Positions 29,224 through 38,265 of a stretch of 64,000 nucleotides of DNA are shown here, in pieces (the stretch's first letter is position 1; each line of letters begins with the position of its first letter). The notes beneath the pieces were generated by a model that made no database searches, was not told the DNA's origin, and saw only the letters and a program-made list of their open reading frames with translations. The DNA lies in the NCBI RefSeq assembly GCF_000384315.1, contig NZ_ARVW01000001.1, forward strand, positions 6,555,001 to 6,619,000. Reading direction: 5' to 3'. The translations under genes and the position numbers were made by a program. The stretch is from Amycolatopsis nigrescens CSC17Ta-90 (lineage in GTDB: Bacteria; Actinomycetota; Actinomycetes; Mycobacteriales; Pseudonocardiaceae).

Positions 29224-30414
29224 TCAGCCGGTGACGGTGGCCGGTGCGCGGGAGGTCTTGCGCTGCAGGGCGCGGGCCACCGGCTCGACCACCCTGGCCG
29301 CGGTCGGCCCGAGAATGGCCATCAGCAGGACGTACGCGGTGGCGAGCGCGGCCAGTTGGCCGTCCACGGTGCCGGTGGCCACGGCCAGCCCGGCGATCAC
29401 GATGGAGAACTCGCCCCTGGCCACCAGCGCCGCACCGGCGCGGGCCCGGCCCATCCGGCCGATGCCCTGGCGCCGCGCCGCCCACCAGCCGGTGGCCACC
29501 TTGGTCAGCGTGGTGACCACCGCCAGCACGACCGCCCACACCAGCACCGGCGGGATCGAGGCGGGGTCGGTGTTCAACCCGAACACCACGAAGAACACCG
29601 CGGCGAACAGGTCCCGCAGCGGCTCCAGCAGCCGGGTCGCGTTCTCCGCGGTGGAGCCCGAGATCGCGATGCCGAGCAGGAAGGCGCCGACGGCGGCGGA
29701 AACCTGCATGGCCGAGGCCAGCCCGGCCACCAGCAGCGCGGCGCCAAGCACCTTGAGCAGGAAGACCTCCCGGTCCGGGCTGTCCACCAGCGCGGACACG
29801 TACCGGCCGAACTTCAGCGCGACCACGAGCACCACGGTGATCACCAGCAGCGAGATGCCCACCGCCTGCATGCCGCCGAGCAGGCTCACCCCGCCCACCA
29901 CCGCGGTCAGGATCGGCAGGTACAGCGCCATCACCAGGTCCTCGAACACCAGGATGGACAGCACCACCGGGGTCTCCCGGTTGCCAAGCCGGCCGAGGTC
30001 GCCGAGCACCTTCGCGATGATCCCGGACGAGGAAATGTAGGTGACCCCGCCCATCACCAGCGCGCCAACCGGGCCCCAGCCCAGGATCAGCGCGACCGCC
30101 GCGCCCGGCGCGGCGTTCAGCACGATGTCCAGCACACCCGCCATCCAGGACCGCTTGAGCCCGGTGAACAGCTCGGCCGCGGAGTACTCCAGGCCGAGCA
30201 GCAGGAGCAGCAGCACCACGCCGATCTCGCTGGCCAGCGAGGTGAACTCGTCGATGTCGCCGAGCGGGATCAGCCCGCCCTGGCCGAAGCAGAGCCCGCC
30301 GACAAGGTAGAGCGGGATGGGCGACATGCCGATCTTGCCGGCCAGCCTGCCGAGTACGCCCAGGACGAAGAAGACCCCACCCAGCTGGATGAGCTCTAGT
30401 GCGGTGTGGTCCAC
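29224..30414 (-). CDS. CPA2-family cation:proton antiporter (KhtU-like membrane subunit)
   Basis: 396 residues with about 12 predicted membrane segments, beginning ELIQLGGVFFVLGVLGRLAG. The core signature of CPA2 antiporters is present: GVVLLLLLLGLEYS, then ISSSGIIAKVLGDLGRLGNRET, FEDLVMALYL and ARGEFSIVIAGLA. There is no C-terminal NAD-binding domain. Instead a separate RCK_C-type protein is encoded 7 nt upstream, the arrangement of KhtT/KhtU K+/H+ antiporters. It probably exports K+ or another monovalent cation in exchange for protons. Confidence 0.87.
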   Translation of the reverse strand: MDHTALELIQLGGVFFVLGVLGRLAGKIGMSPIPLYLVGGLCFGQGGLIPLGDIDEFTSLASEIGVVLLLLLLGLEYSAAELFTGLKRSWMAGVLDIVLNAAPGAAVALILGWGPVGALVMGGVTYISSSGIIAKVLGDLGRLGNRETPVVLSILVFEDLVMALYLPILTAVVGGVSLLGGMQAVGISLLVITVVLVVALKFGRYVSALVDSPDREVFLLKVLGAALLVAGLASAMQVSAAVGAFLLGIAISGSTAENATRLLEPLRDLFAAVFFVVFGLNTDPASIPPVLVWAVVLAVVTTLTKVATGWWAARRQGIGRMGRARAGAALVARGEFSIVIAGLAVATGTVDGQLAALATAYVLLMAILGPTAARVVEPVARALQRKTSRAPATVTG

Positions 30415-30421
30415 GGGCGGC

Positions 30422-30904
30422 TCAGCCGTGCTTGAGGATTTTGATCGCGTGCTCCAGCCCCTCGGACGTGCCCACGGCCACCAGCAGGTCGCCCGCGGTG
30501 AAGGTGAAGTCCGGGGTGGGGGAGGGGTGCACCTGGCCGGCGCGCATCACCGCGACCACGGACACGCTGGTGCGGCTGCGCATCGCGGTGTCGCCCAGGG
30601 TGCGCCCGTCGAACGGGGACCCGGTCTTGATCGGCAGCTGCTTGGTGTTGATCCCGGGCAGGTCGCGGTGCTCCTCGGTGAGCTGCGCGACGAGCTGCGG
30701 TGCGCCCAGCAGGTTCGCCAGCGCGCCCGCCTCCTCGGCGGTCAGCGGCAGCGACGCCAGGCAGGCGTCGGGATCGTCGGACTTGGAGACGATCAGCTCG
30801 ATCTGCCCGTCGCGCTGGGTGACCACGCCGACCCGCCTACCGTTGCGGATGGCGAAATCCTTGCGCACGCCGATACCCGGCAGCGGAGTCACTTCGACGT
30901 TCAC
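30422..30904 (-). CDS. TrkA-C/RCK_C regulatory subunit of the antiporter (KhtT-like)
   Basis: 160 residues. An N-terminal small domain (VEVTPLPGIGVRKDFAIRNG) is followed by a C-terminal RCK_C domain (about 85-158, ending FTAGDLLVAVGTSEGLEHAI). Bacterial KhtT proteins of this size gate the KhtU antiporter, and in Bacillus they bind c-di-AMP; ligand binding here is inferred. GTG 30904 is chosen because TACCGT (30916-30911) ends 6 nt before it, and the conserved domain starts right there. It forms a two-gene operon with the antiporter and diverges from cmk. Confidence 0.85.
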   Translation of the reverse strand: MNVEVTPLPGIGVRKDFAIRNGRRVGVVTQRDGQIELIVSKSDDPDACLASLPLTAEEAGALANLLGAPQLVAQLTEEHRDLPGINTKQLPIKTGSPFDGRTLGDTAMRSRTSVSVVAVMRAGQVHPSPTPDFTFTAGDLLVAVGTSEGLEHAIKILKHG

Positions 30905-31021
30905 ATCTCCACGGTAACCCAGGCGCGGGCCGCTGAAGCCGACCGGCCCGGGCACCGGTGAAGCAGGCCAGGCAGAATAGACCACCGCAGGTGACAAGGC
31001 GAGTGGACAGGGAGCGGATCG

Positions 31022-31759
31022 GTGGCGGGAGCCCTACGCGGCGTGGTGGCCATGGACGGGCCTTCGGGTACCGGTAAGACCACGGTGGCGCGCAAGCTCG
31101 CCGAGCGGTTGTCGGCCGGCTACCTGGACACCGGTTCGATGTACCGGGTGGTCACGCTGGCCGTGCTGCGCGCCGGGATCGACCCGGCAGATGCCGCCGC
31201 GGTGGCCGCGCTGGCCCGCGGGGTGACGGTGGAGGTCGGTACCGGTCCCGACCGGCCCGGTGCGGCGCTGGACGGCGCGGACGTCTCGGCCGCGATCCGC
31301 GGCGACGACGTGAACCACGCGGTGTCCCCGGTCTCCGCGGTGCCCGAGGTGCGCGAGCTGCTGGTCGCCCAGCAGCGCCGGATCATCGACCAGGTGCTCG
31401 CCGAGGTCGGCGGGATCGTGGTGGAGGGCCGCGACATCGGCACCGTGGTGGCCCCGGACGCGCCGCTGAAGATCTTCCTCACCGCTTCGGCCGAGGTCAG
31501 GGCGGCGCGGCGGGGGGCGCAGGATTCGACCGCCGGGCGCACCGCCGCACCGGAGGACGTGCGGGCCGCGGTGGACCGCCGCGACCGGCTCGACTCCAGC
31601 CGAGCGGTGTCGCCGCTGCGCGCGGCCGAGGACGCGGTGCGGGTGGACACCTCCGAGCTGAAGATCGACCAGGTGCTGGTGGCGTTGTGCGAGCTGGCCA
31701 GCCAGCGCGGCATGCTCAGCGGCTGCGTGCAACCGGTGGGCTCCGAGGCAAGGCCGTGA
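31022..31759 (+). CDS. cmk: Cytidylate kinase
   Basis: 245 residues. P-loop VAMDGPSGTGKTTVARKLAE (about 10-29), substrate site DTGSMYRVVTLAVLRAG, then GRDIGTVVAPDAPLKIFLTA and the lid TAAPEDVRAAVDRRDRLDSSR. It phosphorylates CMP and dCMP. GGAG lies 8 nt before the GTG. The conserved core resumes here (Rv1712), coupled to the acyltransferase by a GTGA overlap. Confidence 0.95.
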   Translation: MAGALRGVVAMDGPSGTGKTTVARKLAERLSAGYLDTGSMYRVVTLAVLRAGIDPADAAAVAALARGVTVEVGTGPDRPGAALDGADVSAAIRGDDVNHAVSPVSAVPEVRELLVAQQRRIIDQVLAEVGGIVVEGRDIGTVVAPDAPLKIFLTASAEVRAARRGAQDSTAGRTAAPEDVRAAVDRRDRLDSSRAVSPLRAAEDAVRVDTSELKIDQVLVALCELASQRGMLSGCVQPVGSEARP

Positions 31760-32460
31760 CCGGTGCCACCGATGCCACCGCTCGGACCGGTACCCGCCTG
31801 CCGGAGGACGCCACCCCGTGGATCCACGAGTTCGGCAGGCTGATCGGCCGGTACATCGTGCGGCCCGCGTTCCGGGTGCGGCTGCACGGGCGCGAGCGGG
31901 TGCCGATGACCGGCTCGCTGGTGGTGATCGCGAACCACAGCACGATGATCGAGCCGCAGCTGCTGTTCGGAATGTTGCCGCGGCGTTCGGTGTTCCTGGT
32001 CAAGGACACCCTGTTCAAGGGTGCGCTCGGCTGGTTCTTCCGGCGGCTCGGCCAGGTGCCGGTGCGCCGGGGCGAGCCGGACCGCAAGCCGTTGATGACC
32101 GCCGTGTCGGTGCTCAAGGACGGCGGCCTGGTCGGCATCTTCCCGGAGGGCACCCGTGGCTCCGGGGACGTGGCGAACGCGGAACGCGGTGCGGCCTGGC
32201 TGGTGCGCGCCTCCGGGGCGACGGTGCTGCCGATCGCGACCCGCGGCACGCTGCGTCCGGCGGGCAGTATGAAACGGCGGTTCCGGCCGCGGGTGGACAT
32301 CATGTTCGGCGACCCGTTCACCGTCGAGGTGGGCAAGGGCAGGGCCGGGCTGGAAGAGGCGACGGAACGGCTGCGCGGGGAGCTCGCTGCGCTGGTGAAG
32401 TCGCTTGACGAGTGGCGGGAGGTGCACCAAGTTGACCGTTCTTCGCAAGGGAGGACGTGA
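31756..32460 (+). CDS. PlsC-family 1-acylglycerol-3-phosphate acyltransferase-like protein
   Basis: 234 residues, GTG start overlapping the cmk stop by 4 nt. Acyltransferase motif I reads NHSTMIEP: the His is present, but the usual Asp of the HX4D dyad is Glu. Motif II-like RRSVFLVKDTLF, motif III GIFPEGTRG and motif IV LPIATRGTLRP are normal. It is expected to acylate lysophosphatidic acid or a related acceptor at the membrane face. The Asp-to-Glu change may alter activity. In mycobacteria cmk and der are adjacent, so this gene is an insertion in the pair. Confidence 0.82.
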   Translation: MTGATDATARTGTRLPEDATPWIHEFGRLIGRYIVRPAFRVRLHGRERVPMTGSLVVIANHSTMIEPQLLFGMLPRRSVFLVKDTLFKGALGWFFRRLGQVPVRRGEPDRKPLMTAVSVLKDGGLVGIFPEGTRGSGDVANAERGAAWLVRASGATVLPIATRGTLRPAGSMKRRFRPRVDIMFGDPFTVEVGKGRAGLEEATERLRGELAALVKSLDEWREVHQVDRSSQGRT

Positions 32461-32534
32461 ACGCGGAAGCGCGTCCCAGAGAGCACAGTCGTGAGGCGCA
32501 GGGAATTGTTGCGCCGTAAGGGAAATGGGAAGTA

Positions 32535-33950
32535 ATGACCGAGGTTGATGGCACCTGGTCCGACGAGTCGGAGTTCACCGCGCTGGACGTGGCGGTGGAC
32601 GGCGAACAGGCGGATGGGGAAGCCGAGCTGGCGCAGCCCGTGCTGGCCGTGGTCGGCAGGCCCAACGTGGGCAAGTCCACTTTGGTCAACCGCATCCTCG
32701 GCCGCCGCGAGGCGGTCGTGCAGGACGTGCCGGGGGTGACGCGGGACCGCGTCGCCTACGACGCGCTGTGGGGTGGCCGCCGGTTCACCCTGGTGGACAC
32801 TGGCGGTTGGGAGCCGGGTGCGACCGGGCTGCAGGCCGCGGTGGCCAGCCAGGCCGAGCTCGCGATGGCCGCCGCGGACGCGGTGCTGCTGGTGGTGGAC
32901 GCTTCGGTCGGTGCGACCACCACCGACGAGGCGGTGGCCAAGGTGCTGCGCCGGTCCAAGCGGCCGGTGCTGCTGGCCGCGAACAAGGTGGACGACGAGC
33001 GGCTGCTGGCGGACACCGCGGCGTTGTGGAACCTGGGGCTCGGCGAACCGCATCCGGTGAGCGCGCTGCACGGCCGCAGCTCCGGTGACCTGCTGGACGC
33101 GATCATCTCGGCGCTGCCCGAGGCGCCGCGCGAGGGCGAGCCGAGCATGGGCCCGCGCCGGGTCGCGCTGGTCGGCAAGCCGAACGTGGGCAAGTCCAGC
33201 CTGCTGAACAAGCTCTCCGGCGAGCAGCGGGCGGTGGTCGACTCGGTGGCGGGCACCACGGTCGACCCGGTCGACTCGCTGGTCGAGGTGGACGGGCAGA
33301 CCTGGCGTTTCGTGGACACCGCCGGGCTGCGCAAGCGGGTGCAGACCGCCAGCGGCACCGAGTACTACGCCTCGCTGCGCACCAAGACCGCGATCGACGC
33401 GGCCGAGGTGGTGGTCGTGCTGCTGGACGCCAGCGAGCCGGTCTCCGAGCAGGACCTGCGGGTGCTGACCATGGTGGTCGAGGCTGGCCGGGCGCTGGTG
33501 CTGGCGATGAACAAGTGGGACCTGGTGGACGAGGAGCGGCGCTACCAGCTTGACCGCGAGCTGGACCGCGGCCTGGTCAGGGTGCCGTGGGCGGAGAAGG
33601 TGAACATCTCCGCGCTGACCGGGCGTTCGGTGCGCAAGCTCGCGCCGGCGCTGCGCACGTCGCTGGCCTCCTGGGACCAGCGGGTGCCGACCGGGCAGCT
33701 CAACGGCTGGCTCTCGGACCTGATCGCGGCCACCCCGCCGCCGGTGCGCAGCGGCAAGCAGCCGAAGGTGCTGTTCGCGACCCAGGCCGGCATCCGGCCG
33801 CCGACGCTGGTGCTGTTCACCACCGGTTTCCTGGAGGCCGGTTACCGCCGGTTCATCGAGCGGAAGTTCCGGGAGCGGTTCGGTTTCGAGGGCAGCCCGG
33901 TGCGGATCAACGTCCGCGTCCGCGAGAAGAAGCCGCGCAAAGCCAAGTAG
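32535..33950 (+). CDS. der: GTPase Der (EngA), ribosome biogenesis
   Basis: 471 residues with two tandem G domains: [14 protein letters not shown] (about 39-52) and [14 protein letters not shown] (about 213-226). Each has its own switch ([21 protein letters not shown]), DxxG (VDTGGW; VDTAGL) and NKxD ([17 protein letters not shown]). A C-terminal KH-like domain follows. It is essential for maturation of the 50S subunit. The second switch has TTVDPVD where TTRDAID is usual, a variant seen in actinobacterial Der. An acidic head of about 35 residues precedes the first G domain. Confidence 0.96.
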   Translation: MTEVDGTWSDESEFTALDVAVDGEQADGEAELAQPVLAVVGRPNVGKSTLVNRILGRREAVVQDVPGVTRDRVAYDALWGGRRFTLVDTGGWEPGATGLQAAVASQAELAMAAADAVLLVVDASVGATTTDEAVAKVLRRSKRPVLLAANKVDDERLLADTAALWNLGLGEPHPVSALHGRSSGDLLDAIISALPEAPREGEPSMGPRRVALVGKPNVGKSSLLNKLSGEQRAVVDSVAGTTVDPVDSLVEVDGQTWRFVDTAGLRKRVQTASGTEYYASLRTKTAIDAAEVVVVLLDASEPVSEQDLRVLTMVVEAGRALVLAMNKWDLVDEERRYQLDRELDRGLVRVPWAEKVNISALTGRSVRKLAPALRTSLASWDQRVPTGQLNGWLSDLIAATPPPVRSGKQPKVLFATQAGIRPPTLVLFTTGFLEAGYRRFIERKFRERFGFEGSPVRINVRVREKKPRKAK

Positions 33951-33971
33951 CCCTTCTCTTCCCGCGCTGTC

Positions 33972-34020
33972 CGTGAAGGGCACCTTGCCTACCTTCAACG
34001 TAGGGAAGGTGCCCTTCACG
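33972..34020. repeat. Intergenic inverted repeat, family A copy 2
   Basis: 21-nt arms (33972-33992 and 34000-34020) with a single mismatch enclose the 7-nt loop CTTCAAC. Arm sequence CGTGAAGGGCACC then TTGCCTAC, nearly identical to copy 1 at 12390-12440. It stands 21 nt after der and could terminate its transcript. Confidence 0.9.
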
Positions 34021-34329
34021 ACATGTCGGGAGTGCGGGTGCTGCGGGAATGGCTCTACGGCAGAGCCGATTCCGAGCGAATCGCGCTGGGCCGATCCCGG
34101 AGCGTGGGCGCCGCGTAACGCCTGGCCGGTGATGGTCGACACTAAACTGAGACCCTTGGGATATCGTCCGTTTACCACGCGTATTCTGAACGGTCTGTAG
34201 CCGGGCGCCTCATTCGACGGAGCCAGCCCGAATGACATCGCCCGGAAGGTGAGTGATGGAACAGGTGCGAGACCTGGGTTCCACGCTGTCCGTTAAATCC
34301 GCTGTTTCCCCAGGTGAGGGGCGGTCGCT
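34021..34329 (+). promoter_or_regulatory. 309-bp intergenic region upstream of the NRPS-like gene
   Basis: No convincing gene. The stretch 34140-34200 is AT-richer than its surroundings (ACTAAACTGAGACCCTTGGG, GTATTCTGAACGG) and could hold the promoter: TATTCT at 34182-34187 resembles a -10 box but has no good -35 at the normal distance. GAGGGG near 34315 serves as the ribosome binding site for GTG 34330. Confidence 0.35.
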
Positions 34330-37300
34330 GTGACACTGACCGCCGACTCCCGCCCGCTGGCCTGCGTCGCCGAGGTGACCGTGGCGCCGTCTCCGGCGCC
34401 GCTGGCCGATCGCGCTCTGTTCTGGTCCGGCCTCGCCGCCAGTGAGCGCACCCTGATCGACATCCTCGCCGAGACCGCGGCCGCGCATCCGAACGCGCCC
34501 GCGCTGGACGCCGGCGGCACCGTGCTCAGCTACCGCAGGCTGGCCGAGGAGATCGACGTCGTCCGGCGGCGGCTGGCCGCCGAGGGGATCGGTGCCGGCG
34601 ACCGGGTCGGGGTGCGGATCTCCTCCGGCACGGCCGAGCTGTACATCGCGATTCTCGCCGTGCTCTCCGCCGGCGCGGCCTACGTGCCGGTGGACGCGGA
34701 CGACCCGGACGAGCGCGCCGAACTGGTGTTCGCCGAGGCCGAGGTGTGCGCCGTGCTCGGTGACGGCGGTGCGCTGGATCTGCGGGGCACCGCAGGTGGC
34801 AGGCCCGGCCGCCCTGGCCCCGGCGACGACGCGTGGATCATCTTCACCTCGGGCTCGACCGGCAAGCCGAAGGGCGTCGCGGTCTCGCACGCCGCGGCGG
34901 CCGCGTTCGTCGACGCCGAAGCGCGCCTGTTCCTCACCGAGGAGCCGATCGGCCCCGGTGACCGGGTGCTGGCCGGCCTGTCGGTGGCCTTCGACGCGTC
35001 CTGCGAAGAGATGTGGCTGGCCTGGCGGCACGGCGCCTGCCTGGTGCCCGCGCCGCGGTCGCTGGTGCGCACCGGGGTTGACCTCGGTCCCTGGCTGGTC
35101 GCCCAGCGGATCAGCGTGGTGTCCACGGTGCCGACCCTGGCCGCGCTCTGGCCTGCCGACGCGCTGGAGGACGTCCGGCTGCTGATCTTCGGCGGCGAGG
35201 CCTGCCCGCCGGAGCTGGCCGAGCGGGTCGCCGTGGAGGGCCGCGAGGTCTGGAACACCTACGGCCCGACCGAGGCCACCGTGGTCGCCTGCGCCGCGCA
35301 GCTCACCGGCGAGGAGCCGGTGCGGATCGGCCTGCCGCTGGCCGGCTGGCAGCTCGCCGTTGTCGACGAGCACGGCGAGCCGGTGGCGATGGGGCAGAGC
35401 GGTGAGTTGGTGATCGGCGGCGCCGGCCTGGCCAGGTATCTGGACCTGGCCAAGGACGCGGAGAAGTTCGCGCCGCTGCCGTCGCTGGGTTGGCAGCGCG
35501 CCTACCGCAGCGGTGATCTGGTCCGCGCCGAACCGGAGGGGCTGCTGTTCCTCGGCCGCGCGGACGAGCAGGTCAAGCTCGGCGGGCGGCGGATCGAGCT
35601 CGGCGAGGTGGACGCGGCGCTTCAGGCGCTGCCGGGGGTGGTCGGCGCGGCCGCCGCGATCCGCCGGACCAAGGCGGGCAACCAGGTGCTGGTCGGCTAC
35701 GTGGTGCCGGGCACCACCGACACCACTGACACCACCGACACCGCCTTCGACCACGACCAGGCCGCCGCCCTGCTGCGCGAGCAGCTGCCCGCCGCGCTGG
35801 TCCCGCTGCTCGCGGTGGTGCCGGACCTGCCGACCAAGACCTCGGGCAAGGTGGACAGGGCCGCGCTGCCATGGCCTTTGTCCACAGTGGACACATCGGC
35901 CAGTGACCTCTCGGCCACCGAGGCATGGCTGGCCGAAGGCTGGGCGGAGATCCTGGGTGTCTCGGTCAGCAGCCCGAAGGCCGACTTCTTCAGCCACGGC
36001 GGCGGCAGCCTGACCGCCGCCCAGCTGATCGCGCGGATCCGCACCCGGCATCCGCAGGTCTCCGTCTCCGACATCTACCAGCACCCGAAGCTCGGCGCGC
36101 TGGCCACCGTGCTGGACGCGCTGGACGGCGCGAAATCCCGGCGCCGCGACATCACCCCGACCCCGCGGCGCACCGGTGTCGTGCAGACGCTGCTGTTGCT
36201 GCCGCTGCTTACCCTGGTCGGCCTTCGCTGGACCACCCTGCTGGCGGCGCTGTCCAACGTGCTGGCCATGACCGGGGTGTCCTGGGCGCCCACCGCGCCA
36301 TGGGCCGCCATCGGCGTTGCCTGGCTGGTGCTGTTCAGCCCGGCGGGCCGGATCACGCTCGCCGCCGGCGGCGCCAGGCTGCTGCTGCGCGGCCTTCGCC
36401 CCGGCAGCTACCCCAGGGGCGGCAGTGTCCACTTGCGACTGTGGGCGGCCGAGCGGCTGGCCGAATTCACCGGGGCGGACGGGGTTTCCGGCGCCTCCTG
36501 GATGACGTACTACGCGCGGGCGCTCGGTGCGAAGGTCGGCAAGGACGTGGACCTGCACTCGCCGCCGCCGGTGACCGGCATGCTGAAGCTGGGCCGTGGC
36601 GCCGCGGTGGAGCCCGAGGTCGACCTGTCCGGGCACTGGGTGGACGGCGACCTGGTGCACATCGGCAAGATCCGGATCGGCGCGGACAGCAGGATCGGCT
36701 CGCGCAGCACGCTCTTCCCCGGCGCGCGGATCGGCAAGGGCGCGGAGATCGCGGCCGGGTCCACCGTGCGGGGTGCGGTACCGGCCGGCCAGCGCTGGGC
36801 GGGCTCGCCGGCCCAGCGGGCCACCAAGGACGCGCTGAAGTGGCCGTCGAGCCGCCCGCCGCGGTCGCGGTTCTGGGTCGCGGTCTACGGGATCACGTCC
36901 CTGCTGCTCGGGCTGCTGCCCGCGCTGGCCGCGGTGCCGGGCGTGTTGATGCTCGGTGCGGCCATTTCCGGCAGTGCCACCATCTCCGCCGCGACGGGCG
37001 CCGCGCTCGCCGTGGTCCCGCAGGCCACGCTGGCCTACTTCGGCGGGTACGCGCTGCTGGTGCTGGCCGGGGTGCGGGCGCTGAGCGTCGGCATGGTGAC
37101 CGGCTACCACCCGGTGCACGGCAGGGTGGCCTGGCAGGTCTGGGCCACCGAGCGGCTGATGGGCATGGCCAGGACCGGGCTGTTCCCGTTGTACGCCAGC
37201 CTGTTCACCCCGGTCTGGCTGCGCCTGCTCGGGGCGAAGGTCGGCCGCGGGGTGGAAGCGTCCACCGTGCTCGCGGTGCCGAAGATGACCCAGGTGGACG

Positions 37301-38265
37301 ACGGGGCCTTCCTCGCCGACGACACCATGGTCGCCACCTACGAGCTCGGCCACGGCTGGCTGCACGTGGCCCCGGCCAGGATCGGCAAGCAGGCCTTCCT
37401 CGGCAACTCCGGGATGACCGCGCCGGGCCGGGCGGTGCCGAAACGCGGCCTGGTCGGGGTGCTGTCCTCGACTCCGCGCAAGGCGAAGAAGGGCTCGTCG
37501 TACCTGGGCATGCCGCCGATGCCGTTGCGGCGCGCGGTGGGGACTTCCGACGCGAGCCGGACCTTCCACCCGCCGCTGCGGCTGAAGCTGGCCCGCGCGC
37601 TGGTCGAGCTGTGCCGGATCGTGCCGGTGATGTGCGGGGTGGCGCTGGTCGTGCTGCTGCTCGGCGCGCTCACCGCGGTGTACGCGGCCGCCGGGCTCGC
37701 GGTGACCGCGCTGGTTTCCGGGCTGCTGCTGCTCGCGGCCGGCCTGCTCGCCGCGGCCACCGCGACCTGTGCGAAATGGCTGCTGGTGGGGAAGTTCCGG
37801 GAGGTGGAGCACCCGCTGTGGAGCTCTTTCGTCTGGCGCAACGAGCTGGCGGACACCTTCGTCGAGGTGCTCGCCGTGCCGTGGCTGGTCGGTTCGATCA
37901 CCGGGACCCCGCTGCTGCCGATGTGGCTGCGCACGATGGGTGCGAAGATCGGCCGCGGCGTCTGGCTGGAGACCTACTGGCTGCCCGAGTCGGATCTGGT
38001 TTCGCTAGGTGACGGTTCGACCATCAACCGCGGCTGTGTGGTGCAAACCCACCTCTTCCATGATCGAATCATGAGCATGAGCGAGGTGGCACTGGACCAG
38101 GGCGCGACCCTCGGCCCGCACGGGATCGTGCTGCCGGGCGCCAGCATCGGCGCGCGGACCACGGTCGGCCCCGGCTCGCTGGTGACCAGGGGCGACGCCG
38201 TACCGGCCGACTCGCGCTGGCTGGGCAACCCCATCTCGGTGTGGCACGGAGGGCGCCGGGCTTGA
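34330..38265 (+). CDS. Pls/PosA-type non-ribosomal peptide synthetase (A-PCP plus six-TM terminal domain)
   Basis: 1311 residues. The adenylation domain (about 40-515) has FTSGSTGKPKG (172-182), the substrate-binding Asp in FDASCEEMW (Asp222), YGPTEATV (311-318), YRSGDL, GRADEQVKLGGRRIELGEVD (409-428) and the catalytic Lys507 in TSGKVDRAALP. The carrier domain attaches phosphopantetheine at Ser560 (FFSHGGGSL). The last 690 residues are the terminal domain of this family: three pairs of membrane segments (about 617-673, 849-922, 1095-1148) alternating with three soluble repeats rich in hexapeptide-like motifs. There is no condensation or thioesterase domain. Pls, with this architecture, polymerises lysine through epsilon-amide bonds to poly-lysine. 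The monomer here is not known; lysine, ornithine or diaminobutyrate are candidates. Confidence 0.9.
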   Translation: MTLTADSRPLACVAEVTVAPSPAPLADRALFWSGLAASERTLIDILAETAAAHPNAPALDAGGTVLSYRRLAEEIDVVRRRLAAEGIGAGDRVGVRISSGTAELYIAILAVLSAGAAYVPVDADDPDERAELVFAEAEVCAVLGDGGALDLRGTAGGRPGRPGPGDDAWIIFTSGSTGKPKGVAVSHAAAAAFVDAEARLFLTEEPIGPGDRVLAGLSVAFDASCEEMWLAWRHGACLVPAPRSLVRTGVDLGPWLVAQRISVVSTVPTLAALWPADALEDVRLLIFGGEACPPELAERVAVEGREVWNTYGPTEATVVACAAQLTGEEPVRIGLPLAGWQLAVVDEHGEPVAMGQSGELVIGGAGLARYLDLAKDAEKFAPLPSLGWQRAYRSGDLVRAEPEGLLFLGRADEQVKLGGRRIELGEVDAALQALPGVVGAAAAIRRTKAGNQVLVGYVVPGTTDTTDTTDTAFDHDQAAALLREQLPAALVPLLAVVPDLPTKTSGKVDRAALPWPLSTVDTSASDLSATEAWLAEGWAEILGVSVSSPKADFFSHGGGSLTAAQLIARIRTRHPQVSVSDIYQHPKLGALATVLDALDGAKSRRRDITPTPRRTGVVQTLLLLPLLTLVGLRWTTLLAALSNVLAMTGVSWAPTAPWAAIGVAWLVLFSPAGRITLAAGGARLLLRGLRPGSYPRGGSVHLRLWAAERLAEFTGADGVSGASWMTYYARALGAKVGKDVDLHSPPPVTGMLKLGRGAAVEPEVDLSGHWVDGDLVHIGKIRIGADSRIGSRSTLFPGARIGKGAEIAAGSTVRGAVPAGQRWAGSPAQRATKDALKWPSSRPPRSRFWVAVYGITSLLLGLLPALAAVPGVLMLGAAISGSATISAATGAALAVVPQATLAYFGGYALLVLAGVRALSVGMVTGYHPVHGRVAWQVWATERLMGMARTGLFPLYASLFTPVWLRLLGAKVGRGVEASTVLAVPKMTQVDDGAFLADDTMVATYELGHGWLHVAPARIGKQAFLGNSGMTAPGRAVPKRGLVGVLSSTPRKAKKGSSYLGMPPMPLRRAVGTSDASRTFHPPLRLKLARALVELCRIVPVMCGVALVVLLLGALTAVYAAAGLAVTALVSGLLLLAAGLLAAATATCAKWLLVGKFREVEHPLWSSFVWRNELADTFVEVLAVPWLVGSITGTPLLPMWLRTMGAKIGRGVWLETYWLPESDLVSLGDGSTINRGCVVQTHLFHDRIMSMSEVALDQGATLGPHGIVLPGASIGARTTVGPGSLVTRGDAVPADSRWLGNPISVWHGGRRA

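Noticed and set aside
33973..34200. A 75-codon plus-strand frame after der
   Set aside because: It starts inside the family A palindrome, has no ribosome binding site and no coding bias.
34210..37812. A 1200-codon minus-strand open frame across the NRPS-like gene
   Set aside because: Antisense to A and PCP motifs; a His/Gln/Arg-rich product with no domain.
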